Of a stretch of DNA of 64,000 bases, positions 10,794 to 21,393 are shown piece by piece. Each line of letters begins with the position of its first letter. The first letter of the stretch is position 1. The position numbers and the translations under genes are program-made. The stretch is from Topomyia yanbarensis. Lineage: Eukaryota; Arthropoda; Insecta; Diptera; Culicidae. The notes beneath the pieces were generated by a model. The model did not search any database, was not told the DNA's origin, and saw nothing but the letters and a program-made list of their open reading frames with translations. Location: positions 100,179,845 through 100,243,844 of the forward strand of contig NC_080671.1 in assembly GCF_030247195.1 (NCBI RefSeq). Reading direction: 5' to 3'.

Positions 10794-11666
10794 CACAGAG
10801 GGGTAACTAGAACAAATTCTTGGCCAATAACCAAAAAAAAAATTTTTTTATTTTTTATTTAGTTATATTTTTTTGGGATACTTAAAATCATACTGTATAT
10901 TGTGGAAAAATAAAAAGTATGCCAAAAATTGGTAAAGATTTTTTGCATGGATGCAAAATGGTGATATTTTAAGGGCTTTTAATCATTTTTTATTATATAT
11001 CCAGCAAAATCGCTTTCAAATGATGATGACTGTATTAAATAAGACAATATTATAGCAAACGTAATAGAACACAACTATTTGTATAACCTCCGCTTGAAAA
11101 TAACCGAAAATAGTAGTGTTGCTGTTTGTTGGACCAGCTTTAAAAATGCCTTTTTTAAACAAGTTATTCCAAATTTGAATGATAAAAAAGTTACATTCTA
11201 CGGCAAGATCCGGCAAAGTTGCTAAAACAACATTACAAAACAATATTCCGGCTATTCAAAAAACATTCAATCTCTTCCGATCTTTTCCGATCCACAAATT
11301 CCAAGCGATTTGAAAATATTGATATTTTTACTAATTTGAGGTACGCCAAAATGCTGTAGGGTCAAAAACTATGTTTGGCAAAACGAATCTTTATGAATAT
11401 GTGCACAGGTATCCCTTTTCTTCTTCCTTTTCCACTGACCAACTGTTCATGCAGCGGACAAAACAAATGTATTCACAAAGATCACCTCGAAAATACTAGT
11501 ATTCGGGAGGATCTAGAAAATTGACCCCTGCACTGGTAAGTGAATAGATGGCAAATAGTCCCAAAAACCAGTTATGTTCTATTTGTAGTTCATACTAAGG
11601 CATAATAACAACAATAGCCGCAATAAATAGTTTTGGCCAGGATTCGATCCCAGTTACTCCTCTGTG
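10794..11666. mobile_element. CAC-ended non-autonomous transposon nested in transposase (Transib-like?)
   Basis: An 873-bp insertion with inverted ends: CACAGAGGGGTAACTAG at the left, CACAGAGGAGTAACTGG from the right. It is flanked by CAACG at 10789-10793 and 11667-11671. Removing it and one CAACG copy rejoins the transposase frame at FPGRV-VSKNGD. CAC termini with a 5-bp GC-containing duplication fit the Transib superfamily, but the terminal heptamer CACAGAG is not a perfect match to that consensus. The interior has no transposase. Confidence 0.8.
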
Positions 11667-11878
11667 CAACGCGTCCTGGGAATTTGTTCTGCAAGAACTT
11701 GATTGTAGCGGCTGCGGTGTGGCAAGGTACCCCGTCTTGTTGAAAATAGAAGTTTTTCAGACCTTTTTTTCTGCATTTGTGAACAGACAAAGTGCGCCAA
11801 CACCCAACGGTAGCGTGCGCCGTCGATGAGCCCTCTCTCTTTGAAGAAATAAGGACCGATGATTGTTTTGGAGCACAC

Positions 11879-12039
11879 CCCGATCAGAAACACACAACAA
11901 AAATATTTCAAAACTATATCTCGCATTGTTACTTGTTATAAATTTCTGTTATTTTAACTATTAACGAGACCTTATTTATAACACAATATGATACAAAAAT
12001 TGTGTTCTGTTATAATCTTGTTATTTCATTCTGATCGGG
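11879..12039. mobile_element. 161-bp MITE nested in transposase
   Basis: Perfect 11-bp inverted ends CCCGATCAGAA / TTCTGATCGGG and a 2-bp AC duplication (11877-11878, 12040-12041). Removing it and one dinucleotide rejoins the transposase codons for VWAGVCSK. The interior is very AT-rich and non-coding. Superfamily uncertain. Confidence 0.75.
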
Positions 12040-12399
12040 ACTCCGGCCCAAACAGATACTTTCAGGTTGTGCAATGGTCTTTGATGTATAACGTGTGGGT
12101 TCTGTATCCCGTCCGTCATTAAAAATTTGTCCCAAAATTCAGGCTCTGCATCAATCATTCTTGCCACAGCATTTTCAAATTCCAAGCGACGTGGCATATC
12201 CGTTGGTGTAAATCGACTCGTAGCTATAATGGAACTAAATGACGTTTCAGAATTGTGTTTATCCATTAAAATCGGTTGGAAAATGGCGGATTTGCTCAAT
12301 GTTGAAATAGTATATATCCAGATGGCGCACCCTGTATCTACTGCTCGTGCCTCTTACTGGTGACTATCAGCTGGACATACGATATTTCATAGAATAGTG

Positions 12400-13340
12400 C
12401 ATAGAACAAAAATGATTCTTCGAATAATACTTCAAATTTGGTGAAATAGTTCACGTGAAAATTTCATGACCATGTTGTATGAAACGGAAAATTATTAGGG
12501 ATAACTTATAAATATCACAGTGCTTGTGATCGTGAATCATGTACTCAGACTCATGAAATAGTTCAGGAAACCATTCATTATTTTGCGAACTTTTTCACGA
12601 GCACGAATGGTCAGTCGTGATTATTGAACTAGGAATCATGAACCGCTTCCTAAATAAATTAATAATATTTTATGATCTCGCGAACTATTTCACGAGCATA
12701 AATGGTCAGCGGTAACTATTGTACTAGAAGTCATGAACTAATTCACGAATACATGAATAACATTGGATGATGTTGTAAACTATTTCTCGACCACTGGTAT
12801 CGTGAGTAATATATTAGGAATGATGAATTAGTTCACGAAGATTGAATGGGTTCATGAATAACATTCCGAGTTGCGTGAAATAGTTCACGAGAATGTATCC
12901 AAACTGTTATGATTTTGTGAACTAAGGTTCCTAAATTTGTGAATAACATCATGAGTCAACCTTTGGTTTTATGAATAATGTTCATAAAGTTGTGTACCAG
13001 TTGACGTACAGAAAATCGGTTTGGTAATGACATGGTGGAAACTGCGACTAAAGCTCACAAAACATAAACAAATATTTCCACTAATAAAAGCGTTACGTGA
13101 GCGTTACTGAAAGGAACTTGAACATAATTATAAAATACATTATTTTTGTTCACGGTCCAGTTTTCGTAGCGTAAAAACGTGTACACGGAACGGAAAGCAA
13201 CCGATCCCTTTGTTCTTACATACAACTATTGATTGTGAATTTTCTGCTCCAAAAAATATGTTCCAAAAATCGTGAATAACATGCCATGAAATCTGGAACA
13301 ATCACGTTTTTACGCTACGAAAACTGGACCGTGAACAAAC
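12400..13340 (-). repeat. CGTGAAC palindromic repeat field, inverted portion
   Basis: A run of short near-palindromes of type GTGAACTAGTTCAC and TTCATGAA, in the opposite orientation to the main field at 13668-16605. Bases 12900-13150 are the reverse complement of about 13745-13990, and 12440-12490 matches 15590-15625 inverted. No open frame is conserved. Together with 13668-16605 it forms a very large imperfect inverted repeat. Confidence 0.75.
13150..13336. repeat. 35-bp-arm palindrome at the junction of inverted repeat fields
   Basis: Bases 13150-13184 and 13301-13336 are inverted copies (TTCACGGTCCAGTTTTCGTA... and complement) with an intervening loop of about 115 bp containing TACACGGAACGG. 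This looks like the turning point where two repeat elements of opposite orientation were joined. Confidence 0.75.
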
Positions 13341-13344
13341 TTTT

Positions 13345-13665
13345 TTATGTAATTCGTTTATTTGGCACGGCTCATAGTGGTAGCTTAACGGAGCCGTGGA
13401 TCTTTTATATGCTTACAAATGTAAAAATAAAAATATAAACAAATATTATTATAATATTGGATCTCGCGCGCAAATTTTTATTGCGAGCGGAGACCTTCTT
13501 TCGCGGGGTTTGCTGGCAATCTGCATCTGGGGGGTTATTTAATTCTTTTTTGTTTTTCACGTCCATGTCGAAGCCGGCTTGGTGTCCGCGATCAGATGTT
13601 TTCGTTCCGTGTACTTAACAGTAACAGTGTATGTTAATCTGGGTAACGGTAAATTATTCTTAGTA
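13345..13665. other. spacer between repeat fields
   Basis: About 320 bp that do not share the CGTGAAC repeat. It has a short inverted GGCACGGCTC...GAGCCGTG and a moderately GC-rich part (13470-13620). No gene recognised. It ends with TTCCGTGTACTTAAC, resembling the terminus of the neighbouring element. Confidence 0.4.
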
Positions 13666-14141
13666 TACCAAAAAATTGTTCCCAAAATCGTGAATAAAGT
13701 GCAATGTATTATGAAATAATCACGTTTTTACATTACGAAAAAAGGACCATGAACAAGAATCACGTGTTTTATAATTATATTCAATTTCCCTTCAGTAACG
13801 TCCGCATAACGATTTTATTGGTGGAAATATTTGTTTTTGCTTTGTGAACTTCAGTCACGGTTTTGGCCATTACCAAATTGATTTTCTGTACGTCAACTAG
13901 TTCATAATTTTATTAGCAGAATTCATAAAATCAAAGCTTGACTCATGATGTTATTCACAGATTCAGAAAATTCGGAATTTTATTCTTGAATCTATTCAAT
14001 CCTCGTGAACTAATTCATGATACCTAGTATATTAGTCACGATCCAATATTCGTGCTAGTGAAATAGTTCAGAAAATCGAGAAATATTATTCATTTATTCG
14101 TGAACTGCTTCATGATTTCTAATATAATAGTCACGACCAGT

Positions 14142-14716
14142 GCTGAGCTCCATCACGGTACTGATGGCAAACCGGCTAGACAAAAGAGAATGAAACGGTT
14201 AGCAGTAAAAGCAGTAAGCGATGCTTATTGAGTTACGGTTCTCATTCCAATGAATCGACAGCAGTCAGATAGTTCTCTTCTGAATCTCTCACTCATTGTA
14301 ATCATTATCGAGAGGAAGGGAAATTGACCGTCGTTTTATTAACAATATAAATACGGTTATGACGGTCATCTTATTACAAACAACCAGCTATAATTTACAA
14401 ACAGGCGGTTTCACATAAATAGCTATGCATAAAAGAAGCTGAAAGGTGGAGAAAAAATTAACAAAGCACCGCATGCTGCCTGAATACAATACACTGATAA
14501 TATTTAGTTTACCATACCAATACAAAATAAATGGTACTCAATCTGTCTATCAGTTCAATGCGTTCTCTCTCGCACGGCTTCTGTGAGAGATAGTTAACTG
14601 AAACACTATCCGAGGAAAATGGAAATGAAATAAGGGTCATTTTTGTGGTGATACGGTCACTTCATATTTACCGTCACAATTCAAAGACCATCGTGAGATT
14701 GCACACTAACCTGCGT
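14142..14716. other. insertion within CGTGAAC repeat field
   Basis: Unrelated sequence breaks the 92-bp periodicity between TAGTCACGAC and TGACCGTGAAAATAG. It has no recognised termini, target duplication or coding content. Confidence 0.45.
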
Positions 14717-14883
14717 GACCGTGAAAATAGTGCACAGAATTATAAAATATTACTCATGTATACGTTAACTGGTTCATGACCCCTAGTATAATAGTCACAA
14801 CTTGCCATTCGTGCTCGTGAAATAGTTAACAAAATCATCAAATATAACTCATGAATTCTTGAACTGATTCATGATTCTTAATA

Positions 14884-15243
14884 CAGTGGAGGCCCGATTT
14901 TATGAAATATGATTGATATGAAAATTGATAAGTTGTAGTTTTACGGGCTCTAGCAGACGAACAAAGTTGAATTCGAGTAAATCCTTTGTTGGGCATATAT
15001 TTCTTATCTTAGAGATTCGAAAAATGCAAAAATAAAAATATTATTTGTTTTAAATTTTGTACTGTCAGACCCCCTTAAGGGGAACTTAAAGTAAATAATC
15101 AGAAAGGTTGCGAGGCTATACCTAAGGACCAAAGAAGAACATTTTAAGAGCTTCGGTTTTTTAAAAAGATAGAAAAATATATGTCCCGATTTTATCAATC
15201 AGCTTAAAATTCGCCAAGGGGCTGATAAAACGGATCTTCACTG
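14884..15243 (+). mobile_element. TA-flanked MITE with pogo/mariner-like ends, copy 1
   Basis: A 360-bp element, CAGTGGAGGCCCGATTTTAT at the left and CAGTGAAGATCCGTTTTAT inverted at the right, with TA on both sides (14882-14883, 15244-15245). A related copy in opposite orientation is at 21394-21727. CAGTG termini with TA duplication suggest a pogo- or Tc1/mariner-derived MITE. It has no transposase. Confidence 0.8.
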
Positions 15244-16607
15244 TATATTATTCACGATCCAACATCAGTGTTCGTGAAATAGTTCACAAAAGCATGAAAT
15301 ATTTTTCATGCATTGGTAAACTGGTTCATGATACTTAGTATAATAGTCACGACTTACCATTCGTGATCGTGAAATAGTTCACGAAATCATAAATTATTCA
15401 TGTATTCGTGAACTGGTTCATGATTTCTAGTACAATATTCTCGTTTGACCATTCGTGCTCGTGAAATAGTTCACAAGGTCTTGGAATATTATTCGTGCAT
15501 TAGTGAACTAGTTCGTGATTTCTAGTACATGGCTTACGGTCTACTTTGTGTGCTTGTAATATTTAGAATATATTCCTTATCATTTTCAATTTCATGCAAC
15601 ATGGTAATGAAATTTTCAAGTGAACTTTTCCACAAAATTTGGGGTATTATTTGTGGAGTCATTTTTTGTTGCATGCACTTTTTCATGGAATGTCCAGCTG
15701 CAAGGACCTCGAACATCCTTTTTCATTCGATAAGGTTTAGTTTGATGTCTTGACAGAAAACGAAAACAGTGTTGAGATCCACAAATCGTGTTCGTGATAT
15801 AGTTCACAGAATAAAATTGCTGCTATCATGAAGATGAGTCACATTACTGCACGTGTCAAATTCGAAAGTATAAACTATCACAATAAAGCGAACAGTAGTT
15901 ACGAAAATCGTGATTAAGATCCTGAAATCATGAACAGAAATCACACAAGTCGTTACAAAATTGTCTAAAATCGTGAAAGAGCCTGAAATCGAAAACATAA
16001 ACTTAAATCACTAATCGTGACTAAAATCTCCTGACAACGTGAATAGAAATTACGAAAATCATAACAAAGTTTCTGGAAGTGTAAACATAAATCACGTTGC
16101 TCGTCATTAAAATATCAAAAATCGCGATTAGGATCCTGAGATCATGACTATGAATCACTCTTCTCATCGCTAAGATATGGCTTTAACGTGAATAGAAATT
16201 ACGAAATTCGCGACTAAGATCCTGAAACCATTACCATATATCCCGCCAGTCTGACAGAAAAATGCGATAGCAAACTTATGAATTAAACAGTACGGTACCG
16301 TGATGTAAAATCACAAAAATCGCTAATAAGCTCCTCAAATCATAAACATCGTTGGGCCGTCGGCTGTGTATTCCCAAACTGTGAACACGAATCATCAAAA
16401 ACTAAACATATCCAGGAAACAGCAACAGTAACCAAATCAAACATTCGAATGCAACGCTGTTCACATATTCTGGGTGAATTAGTTTTTGGGAACACAAACA
16501 GATTCATGAATACGATGTTTGTTATTTACAATTTCAAGAACGACTTTCGTAAATCGTTCAGTTCACGAAATCGTTCATGAATTTAGGAACGGATTTTTTT
16601 CCGTGTA

Positions 16608-17225
16608 CAGGAAAGAGCCGATACGTGAATTCGTAGAAAACATCCGTTATGCTTACATAAAATGTACCTCACTGGAGTACGTCACTTGCTTTGCAATTGT
16701 TTCTTACCTGAAAAATAAAAGAAAAATCGATTAGTTGTATATTGTTAAGTGAATATCAAATCATAACGGAAAACAATATAAGTCGATCTGTCAGAAAAAA
16801 TCAGAAAATTTGTTGGACATTCCGCTCTAAGTGACCAAGGCAGTGTAATCAACCTTCACGGATTTGAACAAATTTTAGCGGAATTGTTTATCTAGGGCCA
16901 ATATAGAAAAATCCCGAAGGGCCTAATATTCAAATGCCGATTAAACCACCTCTTGGAGCATGGAAGACGATTCGTGCAAAATTGGTTCAAATCCGAGAAG
17001 GTCACTTTTTTATCAATTTGCGCTAAATGACTCATGTACATAAAATTGCCCAGAAAAAAAATCCCTTCCGGTTCAAGTGATTCAAATCGATCAGATCTAT
17101 CCATGACTGAAATCGAAATTTTCAACAAATTTTTCCTAGAATTTAAAGGAATGTCGATCTTACCCCTATAGGGAGTCGGTTTTACCCACGGCGCCTGTTA
17201 GTTTTCCAAGTTTTGCAACCAATCT
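16608..17225. other. unassigned non-coding DNA
   Basis: AT-rich sequence without recognised genes. Bases about 16780-17165 begin and end with loosely inverted GTCGATCT/AGATCGAC words and may be another decayed MITE. Confidence 0.35.
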
Positions 17226-17330
17226 CAAGTAGTATTTAAAGTTTTATAGCACGCTACAGGTGCAATCTGAGTTTTAAGAGGCTCTTCAAAACTGTCTTAA
17301 AACCGCTATTGTTACTTGGGATATGTTTCA
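17226..17330. mobile_element. short palindromic MITE, copy 1
   Basis: It shares AGTTTTATAGC.CGCTAC..GTGCAATCT with 19276-19370 and ends in TTGTTACTTGGG. It is more diverged at its left end. Ends of the CCAAGTAAC type also bound the larger element at 42764-43648. Confidence 0.6.
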
Positions 17331-19275
17331 ATGAAATTAATTATTTCAAGTGCTGACAAAATTCTAGTTTAGTTAAGAATTTTCTAAAAAAAAATTGTTC
17401 ACTGAAACTATAATTATATTGGTTTTGTGGTAACTCAGGGAAAGGGTTAAACTAAAGGTATCGGTTTCTCATATAGAAATGGTTCGCTAAGTATTTTATT
17501 GCAGTGACCCTGATGAACATGTTCTTGGCTTGTCTTTATGATTTATTAATACTCAGGAATACTATGCGAACAGTTTTCCATAAACTTCTTAATCGCTTGT
17601 AGATCACACCTTCAAGGCATACAAACAAGTGCCATACAAACGCCAGTGTCATTTTCAATACACTCGTTCACTGGCTGTAATGGAACATTTGCTCAGCTAC
17701 CAACTGACTGAGCTGATCCGCACCACCCGACCCCCTGAGCCACCTGTGTTCTGTGGACCACCTCTTTTCATCTCTTTCATCAGCCAATTATGTACGCTTA
17801 TACATTTATAGCTCCTTCCGAAACACGTTAGCTTTTTTTGGGATGCTTTTTTTTCACTCCTTCTACTTCACCACCGATCGGACGGACGCTTACCAGACAG
17901 AAGCGGCGCGATGAGAAGCTAATAGACGACGACGACCGACACGGTGTTTGTGTGTAGTATGGTCACGATCAGGTGGTCGTCTTTGATGGGATTAGCTTTT
18001 ATGGGTAGCTTTTAGTTCGGGTAGTAAAGTTTTACGATGGCACGAGATAGTTTACACTGTTTCCGCGGCTATCAGATCGCAGTGAACTACATAGAACATG
18101 TGTCAATCGGTGTACGAAGAGTGCCTAGTAGCCGAACCGGCACTTGTCCAAAATAAGTTTTAACAACCTCCGACCGCTGCGTGATGCGAATTGTGATAAA
18201 CAATAACTGTGACCAGGAATGTGACGTAGTTGTTCTAGCTTGGTAGCAAAATCCTACGATCAATGCTACACAGCCAAGCCAAATGCCGCTCGCCCCAGGC
18301 AACCGAACCGCACTGACCTTTTGCCATTGGAAGGCGGAGTGACGGCGATGCAATCACTACCGTTTGCCATTACCGTTTTTTTTTTCGCCAGGCAGCTGTA
18401 GAGTACCATAAACAACAGCTCTATTCATCTATTAGCAGCTGGTCTCCCCTTCCCCCGGTTGGCTGCTGAGATATGCGCAGCGAGATACGCTAGACAGTAA
18501 CAGTAACTGTCGATGGAGACGCCTCCTTCTGCTCTTGCAAGGCAGACAATTTGCTTCCGTCGTCTAATATCTTTCAGATTTGCCCCAGCAGCCGGGGCTC
18601 CGTTGTCCACGCTGTCAGCCAATGAATGAACCACGGCACAGTACGAGACGAAAATATACGCGAAGAAAAAAAACAGTAATAAAGCATATCTGCAATGTTT
18701 CCGCCTGTCGAACACAGTGAAAACCTGTCGTGTGCGTTATTGTGTGAACCGTTACAAACACAGCCACTGAAATTTTCACAGTGCACAAGCACCTCCAACG
18801 TCTTCGGGAGTGGAGCACCGCCATTGAACACGCCTCCAAAATCCACTCTCGTGCCGTGCCATTCGCGGTGGCCAGGCTGCTCCAGTAATGTATGACAGCG
18901 CGTAAATTCTCTACCCGCGAGGAGGAGGAGGCGATCAGCGAAACGGAATTCTAAGGTGCCACCCACTTACCGTCACAGTCAAGTCAACCCGCGCGCCTTG
19001 AACGAAGAAGTGCGGATTCGGTGATGCGCCAATGATGATGGAGTCGTGCAGGAATTGAAACAAAAAAAATGTAAAACATTAAAACCTCCTCCTTTGCCTA
19101 CTTGTTGACCCGCGGCCAAACAAATATGGATGAGTGTGTCGGCCGGGGCACGCGGTGTTTGGGGATATGGATCCCGCTAATCGATATGTGCGAGGTGTAA
19201 TTTAATAATGTGTTTTATGCTCTCTGTGTTTTATGTTTAGTACATTCCGTATAATGGGGTCTTCAGGGAAGATAC
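17331..19275. other. GC-richer unique region, no protein gene seen
   Basis: From about 17600 to 19150 the sequence is clearly richer in GC and lacks recognised repeats. It may be host single-copy DNA such as a 5' UTR, promoter or enhancer. The open frames here (for example 18574-18966 minus) have no domain I can recognise and no convincing splice sites. No function is assigned. Confidence 0.35.
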
Positions 19276-19370
19276 CCAAGTAACAATTGAAGTTTTATAG
19301 CATGCTACAAGTGCAATCTAAGTTTTATCAGTGGCTTTAAAACTACCTTAAAACCTCAATTGTTACTAGG
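19276..19370. mobile_element. short palindromic MITE, copy 2
   Basis: About 95 bp with inverted ends CCAAGTAACAATTGAAGTTT and, from the right, CCTAGTAACAATTGAGGTTT. The transcript would fold into a nearly complete hairpin. Copy 1 is at 17226-17330. Confidence 0.75.
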
Positions 19371-20069
19371 GTACTAATCTCGAAGGAAGGGTTTAATTAG
19401 GTTTCATGTAAAATAATTCTAAATCAAAAGGAGTCACAATATCACATCCATGTAGCAGGCTAAAAATATCATAGTTATTTGCGTGTAGTATTGGAAACAT
19501 AAAATCAAGAGAGTTTGATAAGATTAAAGATTGTTGTGGAAACGTGCAGATTCATACAGATTGTTCGCAGCCGAATGTTATTCAATTAGTTCTAAAGTTT
19601 CATCTTAAAACAGCATATTGGTAGCTAGTAGGTACTCTAATCAGTAAATATTCAACAAATTGAGCGACCGAGAACAAAAGCTGAAAGGACAGTACTTGTT
19701 TCATAAAACCCACTTTAAATATACATATTAGAGCATAAAAGTCGGATATATACTTCAAGCGCAACAAACGGGCTGATGCTCTTCGATGTCGTGTAACAAC
19801 CTTCACAAATATTTTGCTACAGCTGAAAACAGTAGGTTAATTCTGAACACCCATTATGAAAACCCAACACACCTGAAATCATTGAGCCAATATATTCTGA
19901 TTCCTAGAGTGGTATGAATGCAGTTGTAACATCCTACTCCTTCATATGTGACCCTGTAACCCAGCTCAGCTTATTATCAGACCACTCTGTGTATTTATGA
20001 CAATCAGTCTCCCCCGTAAACAAGTAAAGACCTGGGCGAAAGCACCGATGTGAAACACACATACACCCA
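19371..20069. other. unassigned non-coding DNA
   Basis: AT-rich sequence with no recognised gene, repeat or RNA. Confidence 0.4.
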
Positions 20070-20165
20070 GGTTTTTTACGCGAGGGATACGTACCGCGTA
20101 AAAAAAACGCGTCAATTCGAAAATCCGCGTAAAAAACCGCGTTAATTCGAAAATCCGCGTAAAAA
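20070..20165 (+). repeat. CGCGTAAAAAACC short repeats, left block
   Basis: Irregular repeats of CCGCGTAAAAAA and CGCGTTAATTCGAAAATC. The same words recur at 20790-20945, so the two blocks bracket the 116-bp tandem array. Confidence 0.8.
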
Positions 20166-20289
20166 AAATTCTCAGCAAATGACTTGGAATATATTGGAAG
20201 TTTTTTTTCACGGATTTCGCAATCAACACGGTTTTAGCAAAATACTTAGTAGATTTTCGGAAAAATGGAAGAGACGAGTCTGGACTTTT

Positions 20290-20765
20290 TATGTCCCGCA
20301 CCTCAACAATATGGGTATTTTCGGAATGGTTTTGAAGAGTAGGTGCCAGAAATTGATTTTTGATGTCATTTTGAAATCCAAGATGGCGGCTTCCGGTTTA
20401 GAAAAAATCGCTTTAACCCGATCAATATGGGTGTTTTCGGAATGGTCTTGACGAGTAGGCACTAGAAATTTATGTTCGACGCTATTTTGAAATCAAAGAT
20501 GGCGACATTCGGTTTAGTGAAATTCGTTATAACCCAATCAATATGGGTATTTTCGGAATGGTCTTGAAGAGTAGGTGTCAGAAATTGGTTTTTGACGCCA
20601 TTTTGAACCCAAGATGGCGGCTTCCAGTTTAGTGAAATCCCTATAACCCAATCAATATGGATATTTTCGGAACGATCTTGACGACTACGCGCCAGAAATT
20701 GATTTTTAAAGCCATTTTGAAATCCAAGATGGCGACTTGCGGTTTAGCAAAATTCGCTATAACAT
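20290..20765 (+). repeat. 116-bp tandem repeat with AAGATGGCG motif, 4 units
   Basis: The landmark ATGGGTATTTTCGGAATGGT recurs at about 20311, 20427, 20543 and 20657, giving units of 116, 116 and 114 bp. Each unit carries an ATTTTGAAATCCAAGATGGC-type segment; two read AAGATGGCGGCTTCC exactly. There is no continuous open frame, so it is not a protein repeat. Confidence 0.9.
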
Positions 20766-20789
20766 AGGACTTAGAATATTTTTGCAAAA

Positions 20790-20945
20790 ACCGCGTTAAT
20801 TGGAAAATCAGCATAAAAAACCGCGGTTATTGGAAAATCCGCATATAAAAACCGCGTTAATTGGAAAATCCGCGTAAAAAACCGCGTTAATTGGAAAATC
20901 CGCGTAAAAAACCTCATAAAAAACCGCGCAATAAAACCTCGTAAA
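20790..20945 (+). repeat. CGCGTAAAAAACC short repeats, right block
   Basis: Five to six copies of CCGCGTTAATTGGAAAATCC and CGTAAAAAACC, matching the left block at 20070-20165. The array ends directly before the pentanucleotide microsatellite. Confidence 0.85.
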
Positions 20946-20960
20946 AACAAACCTGAGTAT

Positions 20961-21225
20961 ACTCTACTCTACTCTACTCTACTCTACTCTACTCTACTCT
21001 ACTCTACTCTACTCTACTCTACTCTACTCTACTCTACTCTACTCTACTCTACTCTACTCTACTCTACTCTACTCTACTCTACTCTACTCTACTCTACTCT
21101 ACTCTACTCTACTCTACTCTACTCTACTCTACTCTACTCTACTCTACTCTACTCTACTCTACTCTACTCTACTCTACTCTACTCTACTCTACTCTACTCT
21201 ACTCTACTCTACTCTACTCTACTCT
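20961..21225 (+). repeat. (ACTCT)53 pentanucleotide microsatellite
   Basis: An uninterrupted run of 53 ACTCT units over 265 bp, with decay only at its right edge (ACACT, ATTCT). A perfect repeat of this length implies recent expansion, or possibly an assembly-sensitive length. Confidence 0.97.
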
Positions 21226-21393
21226 ACACTACTATTCTATTCTGTTTCTGTTCTATTCAATTTCTTTCTAACCCTTACACAGCCAGTAGTGAAAAACATC
21301 CCGGAAATACACATTTAATGAGCAATCTAATCAAATTGTTTAAAATCAATCAAATGAAGAAATAAAAATGAAAATATTAAAATATGAATAATA

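Larger units (their letters stand above)
10532..12299 (-). pseudogene. Tc1/mariner-superfamily transposase, deleted and interrupted
   Basis: Reading on the minus strand from 12299: a central fragment with MPRRLEFENAVARMIDAEPEF and VIHQRPLHNLKVSVWAGV, then (after a nested MITE) IIGPYFF, NFYFQQDGVPCHTA around the second catalytic Asp, and FPGRV. After the second nested element it continues with PPRSPDLTVPDFFLWGYLKS and ends at TAA 10532-10534. The N-terminal DNA-binding region and the segment with the first catalytic Asp are missing, and frameshifts and an in-frame stop (before PPRSPD) are present. It is recognisable by the FQQDG..CHTA and PDLTPxDFFLWGY-type motifs of this transposase group. 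Non-functional. Confidence 0.85.
10411..12334 (-). mobile_element. Tc1/mariner-superfamily transposon relic with two nested insertions
   Basis: The ends CAGGGTGCGTCAGCTGGAT (10411) and, inverted, CAGGGTGCGCCATCTGGAT (12334) continue as imperfect inverted repeats for about 45 bp. TA flanks both sides (10409-10410, 12335-12336). The transposase gene is on the minus strand. Two non-autonomous elements sit inside it (10794-11666 and 11879-12039). Without them the element is about 1.05 kb, shorter than usual, because the N-terminal part of the gene has been lost. Confidence 0.88.
13668..16605 (+). mobile_element. CGTGAAC palindromic-repeat element, copy 1
   Basis: The left end CCAAAAAATTGTTCCCAAAA and the right end TTTTTTTCCGTG correspond to the ends of the better-bounded copy at 28680-31225, and TA flanks both. 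Inside are degenerate tandem units of about 92 bp, each carrying GTGAAATAGTTCAC, GTGAACTGGTTCAT and a TAATAGTCACGA spacer. A second repeat type follows (about 15880-16330: CGTGACTAAGATCCTGAAATC). It is interrupted by unrelated sequence at about 14142-14716 and by a MITE at 14884-15243. There is no coding capacity. Confidence 0.7.

Noticed and set aside
12400..16605. CRISPR-like regular repeats
   Set aside because: Units are degenerate, ~92 bp, without unique equal-length spacers or cas genes, and the DNA is clearly eukaryotic.
18574..18966. 130-codon minus-strand frame in the GC-richer region
   Set aside because: No recognisable domain, overlapping frames on both strands, and no splice or start context. 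Probably a GC-composition effect.
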